From contig JBOZRQ010000034.1 in NCBI GenBank assembly GCA_050789255.1, positions 62,001 to 126,000 of the forward strand: a stretch of DNA of 64,000 nt, read 5' to 3'. The position numbers and the translations under genes are program-made. The DNA is from JBOZRQ01 sp050789255. Its GTDB lineage: Bacteria > Bacillota > Sulfobacillia > Symbiobacteriales > Symbiobacteriaceae. Positions 41,398-51,213 of this stretch are shown in pieces (positions within the stretch are counted from its first letter, which is position 1; every line of letters begins with the position of its first letter). The notes beneath the pieces are model-generated. The model was not told the DNA's origin. It worked only from the letters and a program-made list of their open reading frames with translations, and did not search any database.

Positions 41398-41952
41398 ATG
41401 GACACCAAACGGCGTCAGGTCTCCGAAGTAGAACTGCGGCGATGGTTCCTCGGGCAGACTGAGCAGAGCCGCCTGGGTGAAGAGCTCAGCAAAGAGATCT
41501 TTCCCATCTGTATGAAGTCCGCCCACCAGCGATACGATGCAGAGGATCTGACACAAGAAATCCTCATCAAGGTGCTTATCACCAAACGAGATAAGTATCG
41601 ACAAGAGGTTCCCTTTTTGGCTTGGGTTCGACGAGTGGCTATCAACCACTGCACGGACTTCCACAGGCGCAAACTTCCGATGCCAGATGCCCAGATCAAG
41701 GAGCGTCCGGATGATTACGCCGCTCAACAAGTGGAAGATATGGCGCTAAGAAGATCGGTCGATGAAGCAGCCCAACAAGCCCTGTCCCATGAACAGCAGC
41801 AAATCTTACGCTTATACCGGGCGGATCGGTCGTACCACGAGATTTCTCTGGTTACTGGCCTGAGCGAGTCAGTGCTGGGTGGACAGATTCACCGAATAAA
41901 ATCGGAACTACGGGGATACTTCAAAAGAATGGAAGGGAGTGATCGCGGATGA
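41398..41952 (+). CDS. ECF-type RNA polymerase sigma factor
   Basis: The 184-aa protein has region 2 (AEDLTQEILIKVLITKRDKY, then FLAWVRRVAINHCTDFHRR) and region 4 (LSHEQQQILRLYRADRSYHE, then GLSESVLGGQIHRIKSELRG), the two-domain plan of ECF sigma factors. Regions 1.1 and 3 are absent. ATG 41398 follows AAGGAGGTGA. The next gene starts in its last codons (ATGA overlap) and has an anti-sigma zinc finger, the usual partner arrangement. Codon use is clearly less GC-rich than in the left half of the window. It may drive the genes to its right, but only the autoregulatory promoter is suggested by sequence. Confidence 0.9.
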   Translation: MDTKRRQVSEVELRRWFLGQTEQSRLGEELSKEIFPICMKSAHQRYDAEDLTQEILIKVLITKRDKYRQEVPFLAWVRRVAINHCTDFHRRKLPMPDAQIKERPDDYAAQQVEDMALRRSVDEAAQQALSHEQQQILRLYRADRSYHEISLVTGLSESVLGGQIHRIKSELRGYFKRMEGSDRG

Positions 41953-43283
41953 CGCACTTAAGCAGGGATGTACTGGAGAAGTATATAGCTGGCGAACTCA
42001 GGGACCGTTTCATGGACAGAGTCTCCCTGCACCTTAGGCACTGTGAGTCTTGCGCAGCTCTACTCCACCGGATCGAAGCAGAGGATGCCGACCTGGCAGA
42101 CTGGTCGTCGCTTACCGAGGAAGATTGGACTTGGTTCGAGAGCAGGCATATGCATCTGGTCGGCACAGTGTTAGCGCACATGTCAGGCGTCGAACATAGT
42201 CAGGAGAAGCCCGGGCTGCCAGAGCCGCCCGGGCCCCTGGATTGCGCCTTGTCTGTCCAACAAGATGTTGCATATACGGTGGTGCAGGAATCCATCCAAG
42301 AGACCGATCCGACGACCCAAGTAAGGAGTTGCCTCTACAAGCGTCGGGAGGTAACACATCCTCCAGGAGCCACAGAACTTCAGGACGGTGCTGTCGGACT
42401 ATTCGAGTTGGACTCTCTAATGGAGTGGCTCTTCACGGAACCAGTGTCCTGTGCAGGCCTATGGAGGAGTCAGTCATCGTCAGCACGGTTGAAAGGGCGG
42501 CGTACGCAAGACTATCGCAGGAGACTTGCATGTCTATGCACTAGTGAACATGAGATCGAACAATTATCGACCATGTTCACACAATCAGTAGCACGCGCTG
42601 ATGAACCACCAGACGGACGGTTGGTTTACTCTCGGTTCCGTCCAACCGAGGGTCATGCCCTAAGAGCAGGGACACGCCCTGCAGAAGTCATAACAGCGAC
42701 AGGAAATTCTAGACATTTACCGCCACTACCAACAACAGTTTTTTCAGCCGACAACATGCCCGTTTCGGCGTTGGTGGACACGCAGATTACCTGGAAAAGT
42801 CTCCCTATCGGTGAAAGGGAGAAAATGTTGCACTCCCTGTGGGACTTCGTGAGGGAGACTAGATCCAAACGGCCCATCGCACCAACACAACAACTATTTG
42901 CTGAGTTCACACACCGAGATCGTTTTGCTAAGTCACTCAAGAGAGTTGAATTCGACGCCTATCTGGCCATACTTCAATTGTGTGGAGAGATATGGCAGAC
43001 TTTCAGAGGCGAATATTCTGTGCTTTTGCCTGAGTTAATCGCCGTGTTAGGCAGAGAGTTGGTTAAAGCCGCGGTTCCTCAACCAGACGGAACAGGCGTT
43101 GTCCTAGAGTCGGTCTTGAACCAGGCAGAGTTGCCTCCGCAGATAGACAGCGACCAACGAAGTCTGCTGATTGATGTGGCACTTGAGGACTTTCAACAGA
43201 GAGATCTCATCCGAAGAGACCCTGACCGAAGCCAAGGACAACTAATACTTCCAGGGCCTTTACTTGCCGCAGTGGAGCATTAG
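41949..43283 (+). CDS. Zinc-finger anti-sigma-like protein with long unknown C-terminus
   Basis: The 444-aa protein starts with a zf-HC2-type anti-sigma domain: SLHLRHCESCAALLHRIE at about 26-43 has the H-x3-C-x2-C zinc site. The remainder is soluble, with no transmembrane helix, which is unusual since most such anti-sigma factors are membrane-bound. The middle is low in recognisable structure; the last 150 residues look helical (FVRETRSKRPIAPTQQLFAE ... LPELIAVLGRELVKAAV) and match no family I know. The ATG overlaps the sigma-factor stop, so stoichiometric production is likely. It may sense a cytoplasmic cue through the C-terminal domain. Confidence 0.75.
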   Translation: MTHLSRDVLEKYIAGELRDRFMDRVSLHLRHCESCAALLHRIEAEDADLADWSSLTEEDWTWFESRHMHLVGTVLAHMSGVEHSQEKPGLPEPPGPLDCALSVQQDVAYTVVQESIQETDPTTQVRSCLYKRREVTHPPGATELQDGAVGLFELDSLMEWLFTEPVSCAGLWRSQSSSARLKGRRTQDYRRRLACLCTSEHEIEQLSTMFTQSVARADEPPDGRLVYSRFRPTEGHALRAGTRPAEVITATGNSRHLPPLPTTVFSADNMPVSALVDTQITWKSLPIGEREKMLHSLWDFVRETRSKRPIAPTQQLFAEFTHRDRFAKSLKRVEFDAYLAILQLCGEIWQTFRGEYSVLLPELIAVLGRELVKAAVPQPDGTGVVLESVLNQAELPPQIDSDQRSLLIDVALEDFQQRDLIRRDPDRSQGQLILPGPLLAAVEH

Positions 43284-43468
43284 AGAGGAGTTGCTTCCGG
43301 CTTTTGCTGAAGTATTTAATGTTCGGCAGGCGATGACCCCTAAATGTATGGTCGCTATTGTACACGAAGTTCACGCGTGTGTGCGCGCCAGCGGACGCAA
43401 TACGGTTATTGCTGGTATGGGCGCGACCTTGTGAGGCGCCTCGGAAGGCTGGTGTAGTGTTAGCATTA

Positions 43469-43500
43469 GGGGCAAGCCGAGACGGTTTGCCCCTTTAAGT
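43469..43500 (+). terminator. Terminator of the sigma/anti-sigma operon
   Basis: GGGGCAA (43469-43475) pairs with TTGCCCC (43487-43493), followed by TTTAAGTTTT. It lies about 190 bases after the anti-sigma stop. Confidence 0.6.
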
Positions 43501-43523
43501 TTTGGCGATGTCACTGCCGGTGT

Positions 43524-43560
43524 TAAATTGACCCTGTAGTGCCGAAATGAAATTGACCCA
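43524..43560. repeat. Pair of AAATTGACCC repeats, possible IS21-family terminus relic
   Basis: TAAATTGACCC (43524-43534) and GAAATTGACCCA (43549-43560) are 25 bp apart, a spacing and sequence reminiscent of the repeated ends of IS21-family elements. No transposase gene or second end is visible. The whole 43284-43870 gap is otherwise without a supportable gene; a 141-codon minus-strand frame there has no ribosome site or protein-like character. Confidence 0.35.
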
Positions 43561-43870
43561 CCCCCATCGAATGTGACTGGCCGGCCCCATTCACGTCTCG
43601 ACGGTCTTAGGGACCGACTGATCCTAATGCCTGGTGAAGGCTGGGCGACTGTCGCTGGGTACTGCAAATCTGGTTCTTGGGTGTTTCGCCAGTTCCCCCC
43701 TTTTTTCCAGTGACACTCTGTTGTCAGTCGGGCACAGTAAAATGAGATAAGAATGTATGGAATATGTGTGGAAGGTATATAGTGGACATACGGCAAATAG
43801 ACTCAGGAGTTTGTAAGAGTATGAATCATTCAGAGTTCTACCCTTATGATGAGATGAAGGAAGTGTGCCG

Positions 43871-45331
43871 GTGAGGACGAAGGACCTCCCCCCGTATGCA
43901 GCGTCACTTATGGAGTCTACACGTGCAATCGGCTACACCTTGGAATCCGCCATCGCCGATGTTATTGACAACAGCATCGCCGCACAAGCATCAAAAGTAT
44001 CCATTGAGTTCTTTCCAGTCGGGGATGCATACCTGGCCATTCTCGATAACGGGACAGGGATGGACGAAGACGAACTAACTAGCGCTATGCGGTACGGTGC
44101 AAAGAGTCCCACCGACGTGCGCAGCGCCGGCGACTTGGGTAGATTCGGACTCGGTCTCAAGACTGCTTCCCTATCGCAGTGTCGCAGGTTGACGGTCATA
44201 TGCAAGAAGGGTACCGCGGTTGCTGGTGCCCAGTGGGATCTCGATTACGTGCTCAAGTCCGGCAAGTGGTCGCTGCTGGTGCTCGACAAAAAAGACATCA
44301 AAGACTACCCGCACGTTGAGGATCTTATCAAAGAGAAGTCAGGTACCCTCGTCATCTGGCAGGGACTTGACCGAATGATGACTGGTGAGTTCGATTTTGA
44401 AGCAGGCATGGGGCAGAAGATGGACCGGGTACGGGACCATTTGGCGCTAGTTTTCCACCGTTATCTGGCTGGAGAATCAGGCATTCGCAGGACCGAAATC
44501 ACGGTCAACACTCGAAAGATCAAGCCAATCGACCCGTTTTTGGTCGGAAAGAGTACGCAGGCCATGGACGACGAGATCATAACTGTGCAGGGTCACGAAG
44601 TCATGGTCCGGCCGTATATTCTGCCGCACACATCCAAGCTGTCCCAAGCAGAGTTCGCCATGCTCGGTGGCGACGAGGGCTTGAAGCGGTACCAGGGGTT
44701 CTATGTATACCGCAACAAGCGCCTGTTGGTGTGGGGCACCTGGTTCCGCATGATGCGACAGGGCGACCTGTCAAAGCTAGCTCGGGTGCGGGTGGATATT
44801 CCGAATTCGCTCGACCATCTCTGGACACTGGACATTAAGAAGTCAACGGCTGTGCCGCCAGAGGCAGTCAAGAAAAATCTAGCCACCATCGTTGAACGTT
44901 TGGCGGAGCGGAGCCAGCGTACTTGGACGTACCGTGGAAAGAAAGAGACGGACGAGGGCCGCATTCCCATATGGAATCGGGGGCGGACCCGGGAAGGTGG
45001 AATCTTCTATGAGGTCAACCGACTGCATCCCCTGGTGCAGGCGCTAATCAATCATATGGACCCCAAGGGCGCACGGGCGTTGGAACAATTGTTGAAGCAT
45101 GTCGAGCGTGGCCTGCCGCTCAACGCCCTATATGTTGATTTGACTACGGACGAACGGGTGAGTAACGATACGGAGTGGACCGAAAGCGAGTTGCTTCAGA
45201 CCGCGAAGGCGATGCTTGACGCCTATGCGGATGGTGGCGAGCGAGCGGCCTTTCTAGCGCAGTTGCGTACGTTGGATCCCTTTTCCCGGTACCCAGACCT
45301 GATCGCAAAGATTACAGGGGAGGTCGAGTAA
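43871..45331 (+). CDS. GHKL (HATPase_c_3) ATPase of the MORC/MutL-like defence type
   Basis: GTG 43871 follows AAGGAA by 9 bases; GTG 43865 is also in frame but too close. The 486-aa protein has the Bergerat ATP fold: N box ESAIADVIDNSIAAQA, G1 LDNGTGMDEDEL, and lid/G2 GRFGLGLKTASLSQ. A transducer-like domain follows that resembles the MutL/Hsp90/MORC arrangement (GFYVYRNKRLLVWGTW). It is the first gene of a compact operon with Z1, DUF4420 and AIPR genes. Such MutL-like ATPases in restriction-modification neighbourhoods were described by Iyer, Abhiman and Aravind (2008). It probably acts as an ATP-driven clamp that couples recognition of DNA to the nucleases. Confidence 0.85.
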   Translation: MRTKDLPPYAASLMESTRAIGYTLESAIADVIDNSIAAQASKVSIEFFPVGDAYLAILDNGTGMDEDELTSAMRYGAKSPTDVRSAGDLGRFGLGLKTASLSQCRRLTVICKKGTAVAGAQWDLDYVLKSGKWSLLVLDKKDIKDYPHVEDLIKEKSGTLVIWQGLDRMMTGEFDFEAGMGQKMDRVRDHLALVFHRYLAGESGIRRTEITVNTRKIKPIDPFLVGKSTQAMDDEIITVQGHEVMVRPYILPHTSKLSQAEFAMLGGDEGLKRYQGFYVYRNKRLLVWGTWFRMMRQGDLSKLARVRVDIPNSLDHLWTLDIKKSTAVPPEAVKKNLATIVERLAERSQRTWTYRGKKETDEGRIPIWNRGRTREGGIFYEVNRLHPLVQALINHMDPKGARALEQLLKHVERGLPLNALYVDLTTDERVSNDTEWTESELLQTAKAMLDAYADGGERAAFLAQLRTLDPFSRYPDLIAKITGEVE

Positions 45332-45332
45332 A

Positions 45333-48050
45333 GTGGGGCTGAGCAAGCAAGCGGAGCTGCTGGAGAAGATGATTTCAATGGCGATCAACGCCAAGTTTTC
45401 CGAAGCCCCGCCCAGTGAAGAGGAGTTTCTGGCCGAGGCTGCTGAGTGGCGGAGTCGCGTGGGGCTTCCCGTTTCGGATGAGGAGTTCGACCAGGTGCTG
45501 AAAAACCTAAAGTCTGCCCTTCTCGTTGCGATGGATGTAGGCATCTACATTTCCGACCCAAACAGCGATCATCAGTCTTGGTTACCCGCGCGCAGAGCCG
45601 AAGTCGATTTCTTCTACTGGAATCGATACAAGCGGTACCTGGAAGAAGTGAAAAAATGGAACACTCGGGTCACTGCCAACCTGGACACGGTTTCAACAGA
45701 GATTCTCGACCTGCTAGGAGACCCAAAGAGCGGCAAACCATGGAAACGCCGGGGTCTGGTAATCGGTGATGTTCAGTCCGGCAAGACCGCTAATTTCACG
45801 GCCATCTGCAACAAGGCGGCCGATACTGGATACAAAGTCATCATCGTACTGGCGGGGCTGACCGACAGCCTTCGGATTCAGACGCAGGAACGTCTGGACA
45901 AAGAGTTTTCCGGCCGTCTGAGCAAACATCTGCTTAACACGAGGGCAAACCGCGAGATCCGCAACGTGTTCGATGGTGTGGGCAATATTGACAAGCGAAA
46001 GCGTATTCTGGCCTTCACGACTGTCCTAACCGACTTCAATTCGAACGTACTGAATAGCAATGATATGACCCTGAAGAACATCACTGAACCAGCTCTCTTT
46101 GTAGTGAAAAAGAACAGCAAGATCTTGGCGAACCTGGAGCGTTGGCTCTACCTGAACAATGCCGATGCGAACGGGATCATTGATATGCCGTTGCTCCTCA
46201 TTGACGATGAGGCCGACAACGCTTCAGTCAACACCCAGCAGCAAGGGCAGGAGGCTACTGCGGTAAACAAGGCTATTCGGTCGATCCTGAGTCGGTTCTC
46301 TCAATCGTCTTACCTGGGGATTACGGCAACGCCGTTCGCCAATATATTCATCGACCCCGACAACACCCACGACATGGTAGGAGACGACCTGTTCCCACGC
46401 GATTTTATCTATTTGCTTTCCCCGCCGAGCCATTACATCGGGGCGGATGCCATTTTCGGTAACGACCCGTCGCATAGCCACTGCCTTGAACCGATCTTCA
46501 AGGAAGAGGTCGAGGCATTTTTCCCTGTTAAGCATAAGAAGGAACTTCCGGTGGAAGGGTTGCCTGACAGCTTGCAGGAGGCGCTCGGCTACTTTCTGCT
46601 TGTAAACGCCATTCGTGATCTGCGGGGCGACATATCTGAGCATCGCTCCATGCTGATCAACGTCAGCAGGTTTACGGATGTGCAGACGCGGATTAAGGAC
46701 CGCGTAAATGAGTGGTTGGTGAGCATGCGCTCAGCGATTGAACACTACGGCGGGTTGGGTGAAGGAAAAGCACTGCAGATCGCCCCGTTGAAGTTCCTAC
46801 GGGACATTTGGGACAGGTACCAGCTAGAATCCAAAGCAGGCGTTCCATGGATCGATGTCCAGCAGCAGTATCTCTACAAGGCGGTCGGACCGGTCGAGGT
46901 GCGGGCCGTCAACCAGAAGACCGGTGCGGCCAGCCTGGATTACTACAACCACAAGGAAGGCTTCCGCGTCATCGCAGTGGGTGGGAACAGCCTATCCCGC
47001 GGTCTGACCCTGGAAGGGCTTTGTGTGAGCTACTTTTATAGAAGTTCCCGTATGTACGATACGCTTCTGCAGATGGGGCGCTGGTTCGGCTACCGGCCCA
47101 ACTACGATGACCTGTTTAAGGTCTGGATGACCCGAGAAGCCATCGACTGGTACGGATTTATCACTTCGGCCGCCAATGAGCTAAAGGGCGAAGTGCGGAA
47201 AATGAACGCTCTGAAGTTGACGCCTCGCGACTTTGGTCTGAAGGTGCGGGAGCATCCCGACGCGCTAATCGTGACCGCCCTGAACAAAATGCGGACGGCC
47301 ACCACTATCCGGGTGCCGATCTCCGTGCAGGGCCGCCTCCTTGAGACGCCACGCCTGAAGACAAACCCAGATATCTTGGCGGCGAACGAAAAGGCGTTTC
47401 GGTTGTTTGTTGCCCATCTCGACCGAAGTACCTCTGCGGATGACTCGCGCCAACTCCTGTGGGAAGGGATTCCCAAGCAATTGGTGGTTGCTCTCCTTCG
47501 CGACTTCGAAACCCATCCGTGGCACCTCTCCTTCCAGGGCAAGGCGCTCGCCGATTTTGTTGAGAAATCACAGGGGCTGGATGACTGGACAGTCGTTGTG
47601 CCACAGGGCAGCGGGAGTGCAGAGGTGGAACTGGAGACTGCCCAGCAAACGATTCATGTGCAGCCAGAGACGCGTACTGTCGACGTAGATGGTAGCATGC
47701 TCCGGATATCGGGAACCAAGCTTCGAGTTGGTTCGGGCGGTCTGACCAAGGCGGGCCTGACGAAGAAACAGATCGAGGATGCGGAGGCGGAGTTCCGGCA
47801 GCGGGGGCCCGACAAGAAAAACGTGCCAGACAGTGCATATCTGGTGAGGGGTCGCAACCCTTTGCTTATGCTCCATGTAATTGAAGCCCAACCCACGGGT
47901 GACAAGATTCCCAAGCGGCTATTCGCAATCGGTGTGGGCCTGCCCAAAACGGACGAGGAAGAGCTTACCGCGGAATACGCCGTTAACCTCGTCGAGCTCC
48001 GGAACTGGATTGATATCGATGACGACGGGGATGACGACGATGTTAACTAG
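45333..48050 (+). CDS. Z1-domain ATPase/helicase-like protein
   Basis: The 905-aa protein has a P-loop ATPase core: Walker A GDVQSGKTANF near 145, Walker B LLIDDEADNASVNT near 290, then SYLGITATPFANIF. The diagnostic Z1 block GGNSLSRGLTLEGLCVSYFY and QMGRWFGYRPNYDDL lies near 550-590. Z1 proteins are SF2-related ATPases found only in restriction-like defence loci. The gene starts 1 base after the GHKL stop and overlaps the start of the DUF4420 gene, so the operon is tightly coupled. It likely moves along or unwinds DNA for the partner nuclease. Confidence 0.9.
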   Translation: MGLSKQAELLEKMISMAINAKFSEAPPSEEEFLAEAAEWRSRVGLPVSDEEFDQVLKNLKSALLVAMDVGIYISDPNSDHQSWLPARRAEVDFFYWNRYKRYLEEVKKWNTRVTANLDTVSTEILDLLGDPKSGKPWKRRGLVIGDVQSGKTANFTAICNKAADTGYKVIIVLAGLTDSLRIQTQERLDKEFSGRLSKHLLNTRANREIRNVFDGVGNIDKRKRILAFTTVLTDFNSNVLNSNDMTLKNITEPALFVVKKNSKILANLERWLYLNNADANGIIDMPLLLIDDEADNASVNTQQQGQEATAVNKAIRSILSRFSQSSYLGITATPFANIFIDPDNTHDMVGDDLFPRDFIYLLSPPSHYIGADAIFGNDPSHSHCLEPIFKEEVEAFFPVKHKKELPVEGLPDSLQEALGYFLLVNAIRDLRGDISEHRSMLINVSRFTDVQTRIKDRVNEWLVSMRSAIEHYGGLGEGKALQIAPLKFLRDIWDRYQLESKAGVPWIDVQQQYLYKAVGPVEVRAVNQKTGAASLDYYNHKEGFRVIAVGGNSLSRGLTLEGLCVSYFYRSSRMYDTLLQMGRWFGYRPNYDDLFKVWMTREAIDWYGFITSAANELKGEVRKMNALKLTPRDFGLKVREHPDALIVTALNKMRTATTIRVPISVQGRLLETPRLKTNPDILAANEKAFRLFVAHLDRSTSADDSRQLLWEGIPKQLVVALLRDFETHPWHLSFQGKALADFVEKSQGLDDWTVVVPQGSGSAEVELETAQQTIHVQPETRTVDVDGSMLRISGTKLRVGSGGLTKAGLTKKQIEDAEAEFRQRGPDKKNVPDSAYLVRGRNPLLMLHVIEAQPTGDKIPKRLFAIGVGLPKTDEEELTAEYAVNLVELRNWIDIDDDGDDDDVN

Positions 48051-48975
48051 CGACACCCTTAAGGTGCGATGGAGCAGTGTGACGGAAGTCGCCGGCGGGT
48101 ACAGCCGCATCGACCCCGTTCATCCCCTGGAACTCTACATCGGATATGAGGGTTTGGGCCAGCGGTCACTGCTACTCATCAGTCGAACCGAACCTCATCA
48201 AGTGCCCTCCTCAAAGTCGGTCGTCGTTCAGGTGGGACAGCGCGCTGACGGCAAGTGGTCAACCAGTTTTCGCCTGGTCCGCAGGGAGCAGGAAGAGGTA
48301 TTCCTGCAGCTCTGCTGTGACCTGATTGAATCGTCACGCCAACCCTGTGGTGACCAGGGGGTGGAATCCCTGCTGGACCGGTACCGCCGTTGGCACAAAC
48401 TCATGGAGCGCCAGGCGGACGGCCTGCTCAGCGAAAGCGCGCGGAAGGGGCTAATAGGGGAATTGCTATTCCTGCAACATCTCCTGGCCCGCGGCAAGAA
48501 CCCTGCAGACGCGGTGGGTGGGTGGATGGGGCCCGAAAGAGGTGACAGGGACTTCGTCTTTCAGGACGGATGGTATGAAATCAAGACGGTCGGTGCGTCC
48601 GCAACGAACGTCACCATCTCGTCGCTCGAGCAGCTGGATGCTCCAGCTCCGGGAGCACTGGTAATCTGCTTTGTGGACAAGACGAGTTCGGGAGATCCTG
48701 CGGGCTTCACCCTGAATTGCAAGGTTAACGAGTTAAGAGCCATGATGCAGGACACGCCAACTGTTCTGGAAACGTTTGATACGAAGCTGGCTGTTGATTT
48801 CGGGTACATGCCCATGCGTGAATATGATTCGCCGAGCTACCGAACAAACGGGATGCAACGCTATACTGTGGACAGTCGGTTCCCACGCCTAACGAAGGCC
48901 AATGTGCCCGTGCAGGTGGCTGGTGCTACTTACGAGATCAGCCTGAGTGCTTTAAGTGAATGGCGATCCGAGTGA
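48040..48975 (+). CDS. PD-(D/E)XK motif protein (DUF4420)
   Basis: ATG 48040 is chosen over the in-frame ATGs at 48031 and 48019 because the GGGG site is then 9 bases upstream; all overlap the end of the Z1 gene. The 311-aa product has the DUF4420 pattern: GLIGELLFLQHLLARG, then GPERGDRDFVFQDGWYEIKT, where D and E-x-K form the restriction nuclease centre. It is the likely DNA-cutting subunit of the GHKL-Z1 module. Length and order (Z1 then DUF4420 then AIPR) match known loci of this type. Confidence 0.85.
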   Translation: MLTSDTLKVRWSSVTEVAGGYSRIDPVHPLELYIGYEGLGQRSLLLISRTEPHQVPSSKSVVVQVGQRADGKWSTSFRLVRREQEEVFLQLCCDLIESSRQPCGDQGVESLLDRYRRWHKLMERQADGLLSESARKGLIGELLFLQHLLARGKNPADAVGGWMGPERGDRDFVFQDGWYEIKTVGASATNVTISSLEQLDAPAPGALVICFVDKTSSGDPAGFTLNCKVNELRAMMQDTPTVLETFDTKLAVDFGYMPMREYDSPSYRTNGMQRYTVDSRFPRLTKANVPVQVAGATYEISLSALSEWRSE

Positions 48976-48991
48976 AGGTGGAGGGTAACTG

Positions 48992-51058
48992 ATGGACCTG
49001 CAGGAGTTCCGCAACGAACTACTTGAAGATGCCAAAGCGGCAGCAGCGGCGGATGGCGAAGGAACATCCTCCGCTTTCGCCGCTATTGTAGCGGGGTATC
49101 TGATAGACAAGCAGATACTGCCGGACTACACGCCTGCGTTTTTCACGGGAGAAGGAAAGCGCAGAGCGAAGCTGCGCATCGATGGTTTTGCACTCGATGA
49201 CCTTGATAACACGATGAACGTGGTTGTGGTGAACTACAACGGCTCTCCCGAAGAGCAGCGTCTTACCCGCACTGAAGCTGAGAACATCTTCGCGTGGCCC
49301 ACGCGCTTCATCGACGAAACGCTGAACAGCGACCTGCACCTACGCTTGGAAATCAGTACGCCGGCGTGTGATCTTGCGGACCTCCTGCGGATCAACAGGG
49401 ACCGAATTAGGAAGTACCGCCTGCTACTGGTGACCGACAGTGTGATGAGTGATCGGATTGACTCGCTTGCCGTGAAGGAGATTGGTGGCGTTCCGGTGGA
49501 GTGCCAGATCTGGGATGCGAGCCGGCTGTACAAGGTCTGCTTTAACGGGCCAGAAAACGTCGAAATCGACTTCACTCAATACACTCGCGGAGGCCTGCCC
49601 TGTCTTGAGGCTAGCCATGGCACTGATGCCCCCTACCGGTGTTTTCTGTGTGTGATCCCGGGCCAAGTTTTGACTAACATCTACGACCGCTGGGGTGCCC
49701 AGCTACTGGAAGGTAATGTGCGTTCATTTCTGAGCACAAAGGTGGCGGTCAACAAGAATATCCGCCAGACCATTTTGACCGAGCCTTCTATGTTCTTTGC
49801 GTTCAACAACGGCGTTTCAGCCACTGCGGTGGGCGTAAAGGTGGAGTCACGGCCAGAGGGAAGGTTTGTTACTTATGCGCGCGACTTTCAGATAATCAAC
49901 GGCGGTCAGACCACTGCCTCCTTATCCAACGCCAGGCACAAGGATAAGGCGGAACTCAGCACCATCACCGTCCAGATGAAGCTGACGGAGATCAACGACC
50001 CAGAAGAGGCTCAGGAAATGGTGCAGAAGATTGCTCGGTCGTCAAACAGTCAGAACAAGGTCAGTGACGCGGATTTCTTCTCCACGCACCCATTTCATAT
50101 CCGCATGGAACAGATCTCACGTCGTTTGTTCGCGCCGCCGGTGGGGGGCGCCCAGTACGAGACTCACTGGTTCTACGAAAGGGCGCGGGGTCAGTACTTA
50201 CAGGCACAAATGCGCATGACTAAAGCCGAGATCAGGCGGTTTGTCACCCAGCATCCCAAGAACCAGATGCTGACCAAGACTGACCTAGCCAAGGTTCGCA
50301 ACTCTTGGCGAGGCCATCCCCACACCGTGAGCAAGGGCGCCCAGACCAACTTTGTCGACTTTGCCAACTGGATTGGCGGGCACTGGTCGGAATCGGAAGC
50401 CTCGTTTAACGAGCAATATTATCGGGACTCCGTCGCCCTGTTCATTGTGTTCCGGCATATTGAGAAGTTGGTGAGCCAGCAGCCATGGTACCAGAACGGC
50501 TATCGGGCCAACGTTGTCACCTATTCAATTGCGCTTCTGGCCCAGTTGATCAAGAAGCAGTTTCCCGGAAAGACACTGGACCTGCAAAAGATCTGGAGCC
50601 GCCAAGACGTGCCGGAAGTGGTTACTAAGGCCCTCACCGTTATCACGAAGTCCGTGATGGAGTCGATTACGGATCCCCGCCGTTCGAACGCTAACGTCAC
50701 ACAGTGGTGCAAGAAGGAAGAGTGCTGGAAGGTGGTTCAGGCACTGCCTGTTCAACTCCCCCTGAAGATGGAGACAGCGTTGCAAGACACAGAAGACGCG
50801 ATTGCGGAACACCGTGCAGCGCGGAAAGACCAGGAACTGGTCGCTGGAATTAACGCTCAAACTGATGTCGTTCAGCGGGGTCCTGAATTCTGGAAGAAGC
50901 TTGCCATCTTTCTCATGGAAAAGAGACTGTTAAGCCCCGAAGAGCAACGGGCATTGACGACCGCCTGCGAGATGCCCAAGCGCGTTCCCAATGAGATCCA
51001 GAGCAAAAAACTGCTGAGACTTGTCCAGCGAGCGGCGGCCGAGGGATATACAGCTTGA
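48992..51058 (+). CDS. AIPR family protein (abortive infection phage resistance)
   Basis: The 688-aa protein starts 16 bases after the DUF4420 stop with a GGAGGGTAACTG site. Its centre has the AIPR signature: LEGNVRSFLSTKVAVNKNIR, then FFAFNNGVSATA, then FQIINGGQTTASL. Family members were first noted in abortive-infection phage resistance and are common beside Z1 and MORC-type genes; they may be nucleases or sensors whose chemistry is not settled. The N-terminal 100 residues resemble a restriction-endonuclease-like region. It ends the plus-strand defence operon and converges on the Dcm gene. Confidence 0.88.
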   Translation: MDLQEFRNELLEDAKAAAAADGEGTSSAFAAIVAGYLIDKQILPDYTPAFFTGEGKRRAKLRIDGFALDDLDNTMNVVVVNYNGSPEEQRLTRTEAENIFAWPTRFIDETLNSDLHLRLEISTPACDLADLLRINRDRIRKYRLLLVTDSVMSDRIDSLAVKEIGGVPVECQIWDASRLYKVCFNGPENVEIDFTQYTRGGLPCLEASHGTDAPYRCFLCVIPGQVLTNIYDRWGAQLLEGNVRSFLSTKVAVNKNIRQTILTEPSMFFAFNNGVSATAVGVKVESRPEGRFVTYARDFQIINGGQTTASLSNARHKDKAELSTITVQMKLTEINDPEEAQEMVQKIARSSNSQNKVSDADFFSTHPFHIRMEQISRRLFAPPVGGAQYETHWFYERARGQYLQAQMRMTKAEIRRFVTQHPKNQMLTKTDLAKVRNSWRGHPHTVSKGAQTNFVDFANWIGGHWSESEASFNEQYYRDSVALFIVFRHIEKLVSQQPWYQNGYRANVVTYSIALLAQLIKKQFPGKTLDLQKIWSRQDVPEVVTKALTVITKSVMESITDPRRSNANVTQWCKKEECWKVVQALPVQLPLKMETALQDTEDAIAEHRAARKDQELVAGINAQTDVVQRGPEFWKKLAIFLMEKRLLSPEEQRALTTACEMPKRVPNEIQSKKLLRLVQRAAAEGYTA

Positions 51059-51180
51059 TGCCTCCTGTTCAAACAGAGCCATAACGAGAACAGTAACCCC
51101 TAGTCACCAGGGGCTGATCACCATTCTCCCGGCTAGCATCCGTCGGCTGGGGAACGCTACAGATGCGTCCCTTAGAAAGC

Positions 51181-51213
51181 AAACCGGACTGGAGTTAATC
51201 CAGTCCGGTTTGT
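51181..51213 (+). terminator. Perfect 13-bp hairpin between AIPR and Dcm genes
   Basis: AAACCGGACTGGA pairs with TCCAGTCCGGTTT around GTTAA, followed by TG. The loop contains the stop codon of the convergent Dcm gene, so the hairpin spans the end of that gene's message. Confidence 0.7.

Noticed and set aside
43371..43796. Minus-strand 141-codon frame in the gap before the defence island
   Set aside because: No ribosome site, no hydrophobic or domain pattern, and it crosses the terminator and IS-like repeats.
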